Source of the DNA: Copromyces sp. CBS 386.78
Lineage: Eukaryota; Ascomycota; Sordariomycetes; Sordariales; Sordariaceae
DNA: 15,752 nt
Direction: 5' to 3'
Assembly: GCA_030685235.1 (NCBI GenBank)
Contig: MU839333.1
Coordinates: 1-15,752, forward strand
Both the position numbers and the translations under genes were made by a program. The notes under the pieces are model-generated. The model did no database searches. It saw nothing but the letters and a program-made list of their open reading frames with translations, and was not told where the DNA came from. Below, one piece after another: positions 8,230-15,752 of this stretch; position 1 is the stretch's first letter, and each line of letters opens with the position of its first letter.

Positions 8230-10985
8230 AAAATATAAATATGTAGCGGTCGTTCCGTCTCCTAAATTACCCGCTAAAATTCGCGCGCTTATTTTTATAC
8301 TTCTTCTACGACGTAAAACCGTATTATTACGCCGCTAGCCGCTAATACCCCTCTACTTTCTTCGCCGCTTAAAATTACCCCCTCCTAAACTCTTAATATT
8401 GTTATTTTAATTATATCCACCCTTTATTATTAGCCTACTATTAAAAAAGTAAATAATAATAGTAATAATAATAATCGGTCCTATTCCTTTAAAAAAACCT
8501 ATAACTATTTCGATTACTTCGAAATTAATATTTTTAAATATAAATGTAAACTCTTCGAAATCTACGCTAGCGCTATCTAATTCCTATTCTCCTACTTCCC
8601 GTCGTATATATCAGCTTAAAATTAGTACGCCTTTATTAACTTATTAAAAAACGATTAATATAATAATTACCCTCCTATTCCTTTCGACTTCTACTATAAA
8701 AACTATTTCTTCTATAATTAAATTTACCTTTCAATTATACTTCTACCTCCTATTATCGCTCCGCTAATTATTATCCTTAAATCCCCTATATCCTTTCGGC
8801 CTATTTAAACTTCTTAATTATTTTTTTCTAATTACTATCCTAAATATAATATTATAAAATTTACGGGCGAAAATTATATTCAACTCTATAATTATATTTA
8901 TAATATTAATAATTATTATAAAAACTTCCCTAATACTTCTATTAATTACGCTATTAATTATATTGAAAGTAATCTTAAAAATACTTAAATCCGTTATATT
9001 CCCAACTTTAAAAAATAATTAAATTATTACCCTATTTATAACGAACTTACGTAGCTAAAACTTTAAAACTTTTTAAACAGGGAATTTAATATTAATATAT
9101 AGAATATTAAATGTAGCGCCCTTATTAACTTCGAACGAATACGTTAAAGCCCTATAAAATTTATTTACAATTTTTATAATTAATATTACGCCGAAGAATT
9201 TAATTTACCCTATAAATAATAAAAATACTTACGTATTATTATTTAGGCTAACCGCCTTTATCTTTAATTATAAAAAAGCGTTTTAATAGCGGCGGGTATT
9301 AATACCCTAAATTAGGCGGTAGCGTATACGGAGCGGTTAAAGGGCTTTAAAATTAATTCCGAACCGTTTGCGCAATATTATTAGCTTTAAATATCTTTTT
9401 TTAATTAATTATCGTCGTCTTCTTTTCCTACTATTATTCTATTTTCTATTTTTATTCCTATTTCTAATTTTATTTTTATTAGTTAATTTACTATTTATTG
9501 TCCCCTTCCTCCCTTTATAATAAACCCTAATATTACTTATAATTATTATAATTAATAAAATTATATTTATAATTATTATACCTAAGCGAAGCCGTATAGT
9601 ATTTACTACGAATATAGTAATATTAATTATATTATATCTACTTATATTAAAAAGGCCTATTTCAACTATAATTAAATTAAATATATAGTATACAATTATT
9701 CCTAAACCTCCGGAACGTTAGCCTAAAGTACGAATATTAAACTAATTATATCGGTAAAGATAGTATCGGCTTAAAAAAGCGTAGGTATATCGTAATTAAA
9801 TTTAAATACGAAATTATTAATAAAGATTTATAGGGATTAGTAGAAAATATATAGGTTAATAGATTTTAATATAGAATTAAATCTTATCGGGAGGTATTTA
9901 CTACTTATAAATATTAAAATTAAACCTATAAACTGCCGTCTCATTAATTTCTTTTTCCAACTTATCTCCGTATAAAGCTCGATTACCTATTTCATTAAAT
10001 TATATAATTCCTATAGTACCCAACGGAAATATAAAATTACATTTATTATCGTTAATTCCCCTAACGTTAATATTATTTTCGGTTATCCTTAATTTTACGA
10101 ATATAACTTTAAAATTAATTAATTCTAAAGGAAATTCTATTTCCGTATTAAGGCCGGCGATTTAAACGTAAGCCGGGAATTAATGAAGGAAATTTATAAA
10201 GCTATAATTTACTTTTACGGACTATATTAGGACTTTATCTTAATATTAAATCTAAAGGAAGCGTTATAGGCCTTTCGGAACTTTAATCCCCCGCTATTTA
10301 CTAATATTCCGTTCGAAGTGCCTATATTAATTTAAATAGAATTTTCTACTTTACTTAATAACCCGAATTTATCCAGTATTTATTCCGATATATTTATTAT
10401 TATATCCTTTAATATACCTTTTAAAAAATTTTATATTACGTTAAACGGAGTTTATCACCCGTTAGAACCTTTACTGGAATTAATACTTTTAATACTACCA
10501 GAATTAGAAGAGGACGTAGCGCTTACCGTTGCCGAACCGATAATTCCGTCCGAATATAAAGAATTCCAATAAATATTCGAAGTATTAACCGCCCCTTTAC
10601 TATAATATAACCGCTTTAAATATTATATTAATTTAAAGGAAAGGACCTTTACGCCCTAAGGACCAATTTATATACTTAATATTAAAGAATTGGAAATGCT
10701 CCGGAAATAATTAGCAGAAATATTATATAAAGGATAAATTTAGCTTTCTATTAATCCGGTAAAGGCTCCTATTATTTTCGTTCCTAAGAAAGGAAGTAAA
10801 TTAAAATTATATATTAATTACCGAACATTCAATAAAGTTATAAAGAAGAATTATATAATATTACCGCTAATTAGGAAAATCCTAGACCGGCTAGCGTTAG
10901 TAAGGATCTTTATTAAATTAGATCTAAAAAACGCTTATTATCGTATCCGTATTAGGTAGGGAAATAAAGAGAAGATGGTATTACA
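8230..10985 (+). pseudogene. Element 2 gag-pol in a single frame (RIPped, cut in RT)
   Basis: Gag, protease and RT motifs all read in frame 1. The N-terminal part is Ser/Thr/Pro- and Asn-rich. A gag-type segment with Phe-Thr-Gly-Glu-Asn begins near 8860. A possible CCHC knuckle (C-X2-C-X4-H-X4-C, all four positions now TAT) lies at 9538-9579. The Ile-Ile-Phe-Gly-Tyr-Pro segment of the protease end is near 10072-10090; its Asp-Ser-Gly site was not found. RT begins near 10560: Lys-Glu-Arg-Thr-Phe-Thr-Pro, Phe-Val-Pro-Lys-Lys-Gly-Ser, Asn-Tyr-Arg-Thr-Phe-Asn-Lys, then Lys-Leu-Asp-Leu with the first catalytic Asp intact at 10921-10923, then Tyr-Arg-Ile-Arg-Ile. The match stops after about 10977, before the YxDD box. 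The fused frame recalls single-ORF fungal Gypsy elements such as Tf1. Its start is uncertain. Confidence 0.75.
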
Positions 10986-10990
10986 GGCAT

Positions 10991-11189
10991 TGCCTACTCC
11001 TTGTAGATAGATAGGGGTACTATACTACATTAGTATAGCTAGCTAAATACAACTATCTAAATACAATACAGCCATAGTACCGCCCTATAGACCTATAGCT
11101 ACCTATAATTACAAAGCTCCATACTATACCCTATATAATTCTCATATACGTATAAATTCCTCTTCTAATTCCTCGTATAATAATTAACA
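10991..11189 (+). repeat. Element 3 candidate 5' LTR
   Basis: The segment begins TGCCTACTCC just after the break in the element 2 RT and may end at ATTAACA, about 199 bp. It holds a TATA-like box at 11132-11137, a hairpin at 11020-11038 (7-bp arms, 5-base loop) and two copies of CTAAATACAA (11043-11052, 11057-11066). It keeps about ten CpA but only a couple of TpG in its first 180 bases, so it is less altered than neighbouring sequence and altered mostly on one strand. Borders are provisional because no second LTR is in view. Confidence 0.4.
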
Positions 11190-11373
11190 TCGTACCTTAA
11201 TACTTACTCGCGCCCTATAATACTTTATTATACCTAACCTCACATTAATATACAATAAATAATTTCGGTAAAGGTTAAACCTAATAAGAAATTAATAGTA
11301 ATTTAATTCTTACGAACTTTACTTCGAAGCGATTCGTATAATCGCCAATATTAAATTAAGAATTCTAATAATT
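11190..11373 (+). other. Element 3 leader region
   Basis: This is untranslated-looking, AT-rich sequence between the candidate LTR and gag. It contains a hairpin with 6-bp arms and a 5-base loop at 11329-11345. No convincing primer-binding site is recognised next to the presumed LTR end. Confidence 0.35.
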
Positions 11374-12374
11374 ATAACGTCGAACCCTAGAAACGATAAG
11401 TAAATACTAAAACTTTTAAAATAATAAGGGCGTAAATATCGTACCGTATAATACGGTAGAAATATCTCTCTTTTAATAAGCGTTATCTAATTATTTAGAA
11501 AAGTATAATTAAAATAATTAGTAATTTAGCGGGTAACGACGTACGCCGGGTTAATCTCGCTATAACAATCCTATCCCTTTTAAAAGGTTATAATATATTA
11601 CTAAAAATCTATAACGGTAATCCTAACTCCAGCCTTATAATTTCCCTAAATTTCGCTGACAAAGCTCATAATTATAAGGAAATTATAAAACTATTCTATT
11701 ACTTTAATAAAAAAATTAACGTTTTTAATAAATAAATTAAAAAAGAATAGGCCCGTTATATTACATTTAAAAACGATACTAAATCCTTCATTAACGAAAC
11801 GTAGGGAAAGGAAAAATAGTAGAAGGCGGCGGAAAAATAGCTAAAGAATTAAATTAACTAATTCAACGAAATTAAAAAATAATTCGTATAATAAATCTAA
11901 TCCTTATAATTATAATATAATTAAATTATTACCGAAAATACATTTCTCTACTAAAAAGTATCAAACTTTACTTAAAATAAGACCGACTTTTAAAAGAAAT
12001 TCGATAATACTATCTAAAATAATAAGGAAGATTATTAAAGCTTCTTTAAACTTAATAAAATAATGAATAATAATACCGAACTATATAAGGCGGAATTAAA
12101 GAAAGTATTAGAGGACTTTAATACTTTACGTATCGTAAATAAGATCGTTAGCGAAGAATTTACTTAAGTATAAGAGGAAATTAAAAATCTTTGAATTCGC
12201 TTCCATTTAATAGAAGAAAATAATATTATTATAGAAAATAATATTAACGGCCTTAGAAAATCGGGTAAGGGAATTAATTTTAACTCCGGTAATATAAACA
12301 GTAGTCCTAATAATAATAGCCTTAGAAGATCGGGCAAAGGAAGCGACTTCGGCTATAACGAAGTAAATAGTAGT

Positions 12375-12500
12375 CCCGGAAGCGGAAAATTCGAATTTAA
12401 TAACCCCAATAGTCCCGGAAGCCCTAACAGTCCTAATAGTCCTAACGGCCCTAGTAATTCTAATAGCCCTAATAGTCCGAATAATCCTAACGGCCTAAAT
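12375..12500 (+). repeat. Asn-Ser-Pro coding repeat in element 3 gag
   Basis: Imperfect 9-base units (AAT AGT CCT and variants) encode Asn-Ser-Pro, Asn-Gly-Pro and Gly-Ser-Pro triplets, about ten in a row. They link the coiled-coil part to the capsid-like part of gag, probably as a flexible linker. Because CCT and AGT lack CpA and TpG, this stretch has largely escaped RIP. Confidence 0.75.
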
Positions 12501-13283
12501 AATCCCCCCAACTTCCTAGCCGCAGCCCTAGCCCTTATACTATATTACTATTATAAAGCCTTATATAAGGACCCTAAATAATTTAAAGGTAAAGAAATAC
12601 ATATAATTAAGTACTATAATACTTATAATATTTAAAATTTAAAAATCTATAGTTATTAAATCGTTAATAGTTATAAATTCTCTAACGAAATAGCGAAACT
12701 ATTTTATACTATATCCTATTTAGGAGGCGAAATAAAAATTAATATTATAAAGTACTAAAAAACGATTTTTAATAACCCTTAGCACTCTATTTTCTAAAAG
12801 TAATAAATAAGCGAAAATTTTAAAATATATTTAAATAATTACTATATATAAAGTAATATCGTATAGGTCGCTAAGAATTTACTATTATAATTTAAATAAA
12901 TTAATAAATAATTTAATTATAAGGACTTTAAAACCTAATTTATTACCCTAACTAACCGTTATAATTATAATATAATTACTAAAATTTATTTTCTTTACTA
13001 GAAGGTCTCTAAATCTTTAATAGATTTAATTTCATGTTATTACATTTAACCCGTTTATAATAATTTTAAAAGATAATATAAACTATTTAAAAGTATTTCT
13101 AAAACCTATATTAAAACTTCCCTTCGTAATAATACTATTTAAAATATTTAAAATAGTAATAAGGGTACTAGCAACTCTAATACTAGCAGCGATAATAAAG
13201 ATCCTAACGCTATAAATTTAGACCGTACTAAATTTATAGAAATTTATAAAGACGTTCTATAAGAGCGTTATAATAAAAATATT

Positions 13284-13325
13284 TATATAAACTATAATAA
13301 GGGCAAGTATATAGCCTGCGAATAT
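13284..13325 (+). other. Element 3 CCHC zinc knuckle
   Basis: In gag frame 3 the spacing C-X2-C-X4-H-X4-C is met by TAT codons at 13284, 13293, 13308 and 13323, which fit RIPped TGT or CAT. An intact TGC lies between the last two positions. The X4 before the His reads Asn-Lys-Gly-Lys, normal for nucleocapsid knuckles. Confidence 0.65.
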
Positions 13326-13399
13326 AAGAATTAGACTAACTATAATAATAAGGATAAGTAAATTAACCGTACTAGCTTAAACATTACAATTCGTAAGAA

Positions 13400-14868
13400 C
13401 GCTAATACGGGTACCCTAATTACGAATTATAGTATAGCGGATATAATTAACCTAGCCCCGGTCCTAATAACTCTAATTACCCTAGCAGCTCTAATCCCCG
13501 CTGCCTAATAGGGAAATAAAGAACCCTAAAGCTAAATCGTATTTAGGAATATTTAATAGGGATATAAAGAAGGATAGAAATAAAGGTGAATAAACTAATT
13601 ATTTATATAATTAGTTATTAGAGGATAGAATCGCTTAACTTAAATAATTTAAAGTTCTATAAATAGAATATAACCCTATTATTTACGTATTTTTAATATC
13701 CTTAATATAATAAAGAAATAGAATATATATTATTAATCGATTCCGGTTATTTAAATAAGGCTTTTATCGACCGATTTTTCGTAGAAAGAGCTTACTTAGA
13801 ATTTAAACCTTTAGAAAAGCTTAAGCTGTTACATCTGGCCGACGGCGACTTTAAGGAATAAGTAAATTAATATATTGAAATAATAATATAAATCGGTAAT
13901 TATAAAGAGGTTATTAGATTCTTCGTAGCTAATTTAATAGTAAATCACCTAATAATTCTAAATTAATTATAATTATAGTTCTATAATCAAAATATTAATT
14001 AAATAATTAATAAGATTATTTAAAACGTAGCCTATATAAATATTTATATACTTTAATTTTTAGAAGTAGCGGCGGTCTTAATTACTGTTCTTAAAGAAGA
14101 AAATAATAAAAATATTTCCGTCTTTAATAAAACTAGGAACGGATTTAACTTTAATAAAGCCGAAAGCGAATCCGACTTTAATAAGAATAAATATTTCCTA
14201 ACCTAAGTAGCTAATATAACGGAAGCCTCTAAGGGTAATTAAATTATAATAATAGAACCTTTAATTTTTTTAATATACGCGGGAAGGTTTAAAGAACCTT
14301 TCGGCCCTATTAGGAAATTAATATTAGAAAAGATTAAAATAAAAGTATAGATTATTAATAGACGAAGGATTTAGATAATTTAACGATTAAAACGAAGAAA
14401 ATAAACGTTCTTTTATTAATTTAAATCGATAATTATTATAGTAGCCCTAAATCTTTTAAATATTAAATTAATTAATATACGAACCTTTATATTTAATATA
14501 CGGATAAAGGGCATTAAAATTAATTCTACTATATAAGTAGAACTTTAAGAAATATAAAAGGAGAAGAAAGCGGCTATCTTAATACTATTTCTATCCGAAA
14601 ATATATAGAAAAATATTATACAAGGAAGAGGTAAACCGTATAAACCTTACTTTAAGAATATAAAAGTATACGAATTTATCGACCTCTATAAAGCGGAAGC
14701 TACGGGCGAAAGTAAAAGGGAATAAGCCCTCTAACCTAACGAATCCGTAAAGGAATATATTAACCGTATTTATATATTAAAAATAATAGACGACTAGAAA
14801 TTGCCCTAAGAATAGGATTATAAACTAACCCCCTTAACCGAAATTAATAAAATTTATTGAAACGCCCA
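13400..14868 (+). pseudogene. Element 3 pol fragment with protease (RIPped, truncated)
   Basis: The frame is 2, which is -1 relative to gag; the switch falls between about 13330 and 13440. A Pro/Ser/Asn-rich start (near 13439-13500) leads to the protease. Its active site Leu-Leu-Ile-Asp-Ser-Gly is intact, with Asp at 13739-13741. Downstream are Ala-Phe-Ile-Asp-Arg-Phe-Phe, the flap-like Leu-Ala-Asp-Gly-Asp-Phe (near 13837) and the degraded Ile-Leu-Gly-x-Pro-Trp end near 13950. The frame then continues without indel to 14868 as an acidic and then Lys-rich region with no RT motif. About 300 codons thus follow the protease before truncation, more than the usual protease-RT spacer, so this element either has an unusual spacer or has lost its RT by rearrangement. 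Confidence 0.7.
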
Positions 14869-15240
14869 TCCTTCCACCATAGAGGCTTTGAGGTTGGGCT
14901 CACCAAAGGTGCTACGGAAGAACCGCACCACCAAAGGTTGTGGTCCGTGAGCCCACCTCAGCGCTGAAACTAAAAGTGGAAGCAGCGGCGGTTCTGTCTA
15001 CAGTGATCCGAGTGCAAATAATTGCGGAGCCCATCATCCCAATCGGGAAATTTTGCAACTCAGCTGAACTCGAATCCTGTACATTAAACTCTCCCGGCAA
15101 CACCTCTTCTCAACGAAAGAATGCATGCAAATGAAAAAACCGTCAAAATGTTCGCTTTAATTATGCAGTCATTTTGGTACTTTTTACATTGTATTACGAG
15201 GTCTAGTTGTTGAGAAAAATCGAAAAGAGTACCGGTAGTT
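14869..15240. other. Non-RIPped right flank, no gene confirmed
   Basis: Base composition is ordinary from here on, with CpA and TpG plentiful and the change from RIPped sequence abrupt. Two short opposing frames overlap: minus 14912-15103 (63 codons, GTG start, Ser/Thr/Ala-rich) and plus 14940-15134 (64 codons, GTG start; the frame is open upstream to 14892). Neither has an ATG start or a motif that I recognise. One may be the remnant of a truncated host exon. From 15135 to 15240 nothing is seen. Confidence 0.45.
14889..14960. repeat. Inverted repeat with 14-bp arms
   Basis: The left arm TGAGGTTGGGCTCAC (14889-14903) and the right arm GTGAGCCCACCTCA (14947-14960) are reverse complements apart from one extra T. 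The 43-base interior contains a second copy of CACCAAAGGT (14901-14910 and 14929-14938). It begins about 20 bases after the RIPped block ends. It could form a cruciform or RNA hairpin, or be a remnant of transposon ends. Confidence 0.7.
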
Positions 15241-15251
15241 GTTATTTGAAT

Positions 15252-15371
15252 GCGACCGCGGTGAATGCGATGGCGGTGAGCGACCGCGGTAACGGTGAAT
15301 GCGACCGCGGTGAATGCGATTGCGGTGAGCGACCGCGGTTACGGTAAATGTGACCGCGGTGAGCGACCGCG
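15252..15371. repeat. 49-bp GC-rich tandem repeat with GACCGCGGT cores
   Basis: Two full 49-bp units (15252-15300 and 15301-15349) match at 46 of 49 positions. A third, shortened unit starts at 15350 and decays. Each full unit carries GACCGCGGT twice. Five exact copies occur, at 15254, 15282, 15303, 15331 and 15352, and each contains the 8-bp palindrome ACCGCGGT. Looser GACCG copies continue to about 15398. Confidence 0.85.
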
Positions 15372-15460
15372 TTGAACGACCGTGAAAAATACGACCGTAA
15401 ATAGCTGAGCGGCTATAGATAAGCCGTAGATAGCCGGGCGACTATAAATCTTCGAAGTCC
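15372..15460. other. Degenerate continuation of the repeat, no gene
   Basis: Decayed GACCG units give way to a stretch with repeated ATAG/AGCCG words. It includes a small inverted repeat, CGGCT at 15410-15414 with AGCCG at 15422-15426. No coding sequence is visible. Confidence 0.4.
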
Positions 15461-15487
15461 AAAATGACCAAGTTTTTTCTTGACTAA

Positions 15488-15500
15488 TAACCCTAACCCT
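15488..15500 (-). repeat. Two telomere-type units (CCCTAA/TTAGGG)
   Basis: TAACCCTAACCCT is two units plus part of a third of the telomere repeat used by most filamentous fungi. The C-rich strand is on plus, the orientation of a left chromosome end, yet normal DNA lies on both sides. It is too short to be a telomere and may be an interstitial trace or chance. Confidence 0.35.
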
Positions 15501-15524
15501 GAAAATGAAAATGGCACTAAGGTG

Positions 15525-15543
15525 ACCGCTATTTCTTAGCGGT
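15525..15543. repeat. 7-bp hairpin
   Basis: ACCGCTA at 15525-15531 pairs with TAGCGGT at 15537-15543 across a 5-base loop. A T-rich stretch (TATTTTG) follows. No gene ends nearby, so a terminator role has no support. Confidence 0.5.
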
Positions 15544-15664
15544 TATTTTGCATCCAGACAGAGGTCCGTGCGTCCTCTATTTAACGAGAAATCTTAGTTT
15601 AAAAAAAAATTTACTAAAGTAGTCTTAAGAAAAGAAAAAAAAATTAAAAAAGAAATTTAAAAAA

Positions 15665-15752
15665 TAAAAATAAAAATAAAAATAAAAATAAAAATAAAAA
15701 TAAAAATAAAAATAAAAATAAAAATAAAAATAAAAATAAAAATAAAAATAAA
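15665..15752. repeat. (TAAAAA)n microsatellite
   Basis: A perfect 6-bp repeat, TAAAAA, runs for 88 bases (nearly 15 units) to the end of the window and so is probably longer. It is preceded by an A-rich, G-poor lead-in from about 15600. The array is uninterrupted, which suggests recent expansion by slippage. Confidence 0.9.

Larger units (their letters stand above)
7803..10985 (+). mobile_element. Element 2: RIP-degraded Ty3/Gypsy, interrupted
   Basis: This is a second Gypsy-type retrotransposon, distinct from element 1 because its gag differs and its gag and pol share a frame. The 5' end is a candidate LTR with uncertain borders. The right part of RT, RNase H, integrase and 3' LTR are missing from the window because element 3 begins inside its RT. 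The remainder may lie beyond the window or have been lost. Confidence 0.65.
11374..13400 (+). pseudogene. Element 3 gag with coiled coil and Asn-Ser-Pro repeat (RIPped)
   Basis: From about 11523 to 13380 the coding frame is frame 3. A possible N-terminal part from an ATA (ATG-derived) at 11374 is in frame 1 and would need a frame change near 11540. Residues from about 11640 to 12240 are rich in Lys, Glu, Asn and Gln-derived stops with heptad-like spacing, so a coiled coil is likely. Next come two copies of a Leu-Arg-Lys/Arg-Ser-Gly-Lys-Gly motif (12246-12273, 12315-12342) and an Asn-Ser-Pro repeat (about 12375-12500). A retrotransposon capsid-like domain follows (about 12570-13120), and a CCHC knuckle at 13284-13325 closes the protein. 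The ATG at 12063 is in frame but internal. The layout is unusual for Gypsy gag in its long N-terminal coiled coil. Confidence 0.7.
10985..14868 (+). mobile_element. Element 3: RIP-degraded LTR element nested in element 2
   Basis: The element starts inside the RT of element 2 with an LTR-like segment. A long gag (about 11374-13400) and a protease-bearing pol fragment (about 13400-14868) follow, all on the plus strand. It ends abruptly at about 14868, where ordinary-composition DNA begins. No RT, integrase or 3' LTR is present, so it is truncated on the right. The gag type, the -1 pol frame and the intact protease site separate it from element 2. It is probably a Gypsy element, by protease and gag style; with no RT the superfamily is inferred. 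Confidence 0.65.

Noticed and set aside
6841..11189. The candidate LTRs at 6841-7043, 7803-7997 and 10991-11189 as copies of one LTR
   Set aside because: They share no visible extended similarity, so they belong to different elements.
12063..12065. ATG as the start of element 3 gag
   Set aside because: The same frame continues upstream for more than 150 codons with protein-like sequence, so this ATG is internal.
150..14868. Mitochondrial DNA as the source of the AT-rich block
   Set aside because: The AT-rich DNA encodes LTR retrotransposon domains with RIP-type changes and joins GC-normal DNA at both ends.
14912..15134. Two overlapping opposite frames of 63 and 64 codons as genes
   Set aside because: Both are short, start with GTG rather than ATG, overlap each other and show no recognised motif. 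They are described only as part of the right flank.
15252..15371. CRISPR array
   Set aside because: Units are contiguous with no unique spacers, and the context is a eukaryotic genome.

Overview
The window looks like a piece of a filamentous ascomycete (Pezizomycotina) nuclear genome. It is dominated by one long, very AT-rich block, about 150 to 14,868, made of dead LTR retrotransposons. In the block CpA and TpG are scarce, TpA is everywhere and CpG is kept. Ancestral Gln and Trp codons have become TAA or TAG, and Met, His, Cys and Asp codons read as Ile, Tyr and Asn. This is the signature of repeat-induced point mutation (RIP). Normal-composition DNA flanks the block on both sides (1-150 and 14,868-15,752). 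No intact protein-coding gene can be supported anywhere.

Layout. (1) 1-150: non-RIPped flank with a 22-bp tandem duplication. (2) 150-7,043: element 1, a Ty3/Gypsy chromovirus with gag, protease, reverse transcriptase, RNase H, integrase and chromodomain, followed by a polypurine tract and a candidate 3' LTR. Its 5' LTR is not in the window. (3) 7,044-7,800: RIPped sequence of unknown origin with a possible decayed minus-strand reading frame. (4) 7,803-10,985: element 2, a second Ty3/Gypsy element whose gag, protease and RT lie in one frame. It is cut within RT. (5) 10,985-14,868: element 3, apparently inserted into the RT of element 2. It has a candidate 5' LTR, a long coiled-coil gag with an Asn-Ser-Pro repeat, a CCHC knuckle and a protease with an intact Asp-Ser-Gly site, and it is truncated before its RT. 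(6) 14,868-15,752: ordinary-composition DNA with a long inverted repeat, a 49-bp GC-rich tandem repeat, two telomere-type units, a hairpin and a (TAAAAA)n microsatellite that runs off the window end.

The three elements are different families, to judge from gag type and frame organisation. Elements 1 and 3 each have pol in the -1 frame relative to gag; element 2 has no offset. In element 1 the pol frame stays in register from protease to chromodomain over about 1,600 codons, with point changes but no net indel. The block reads as a transposon nest inactivated by RIP. I found no intact novel system. The most notable points are the two kinds of gag-pol organisation side by side, the odd structure of element 3, and the unexplained minus-strand frame at 7,141-7,779.
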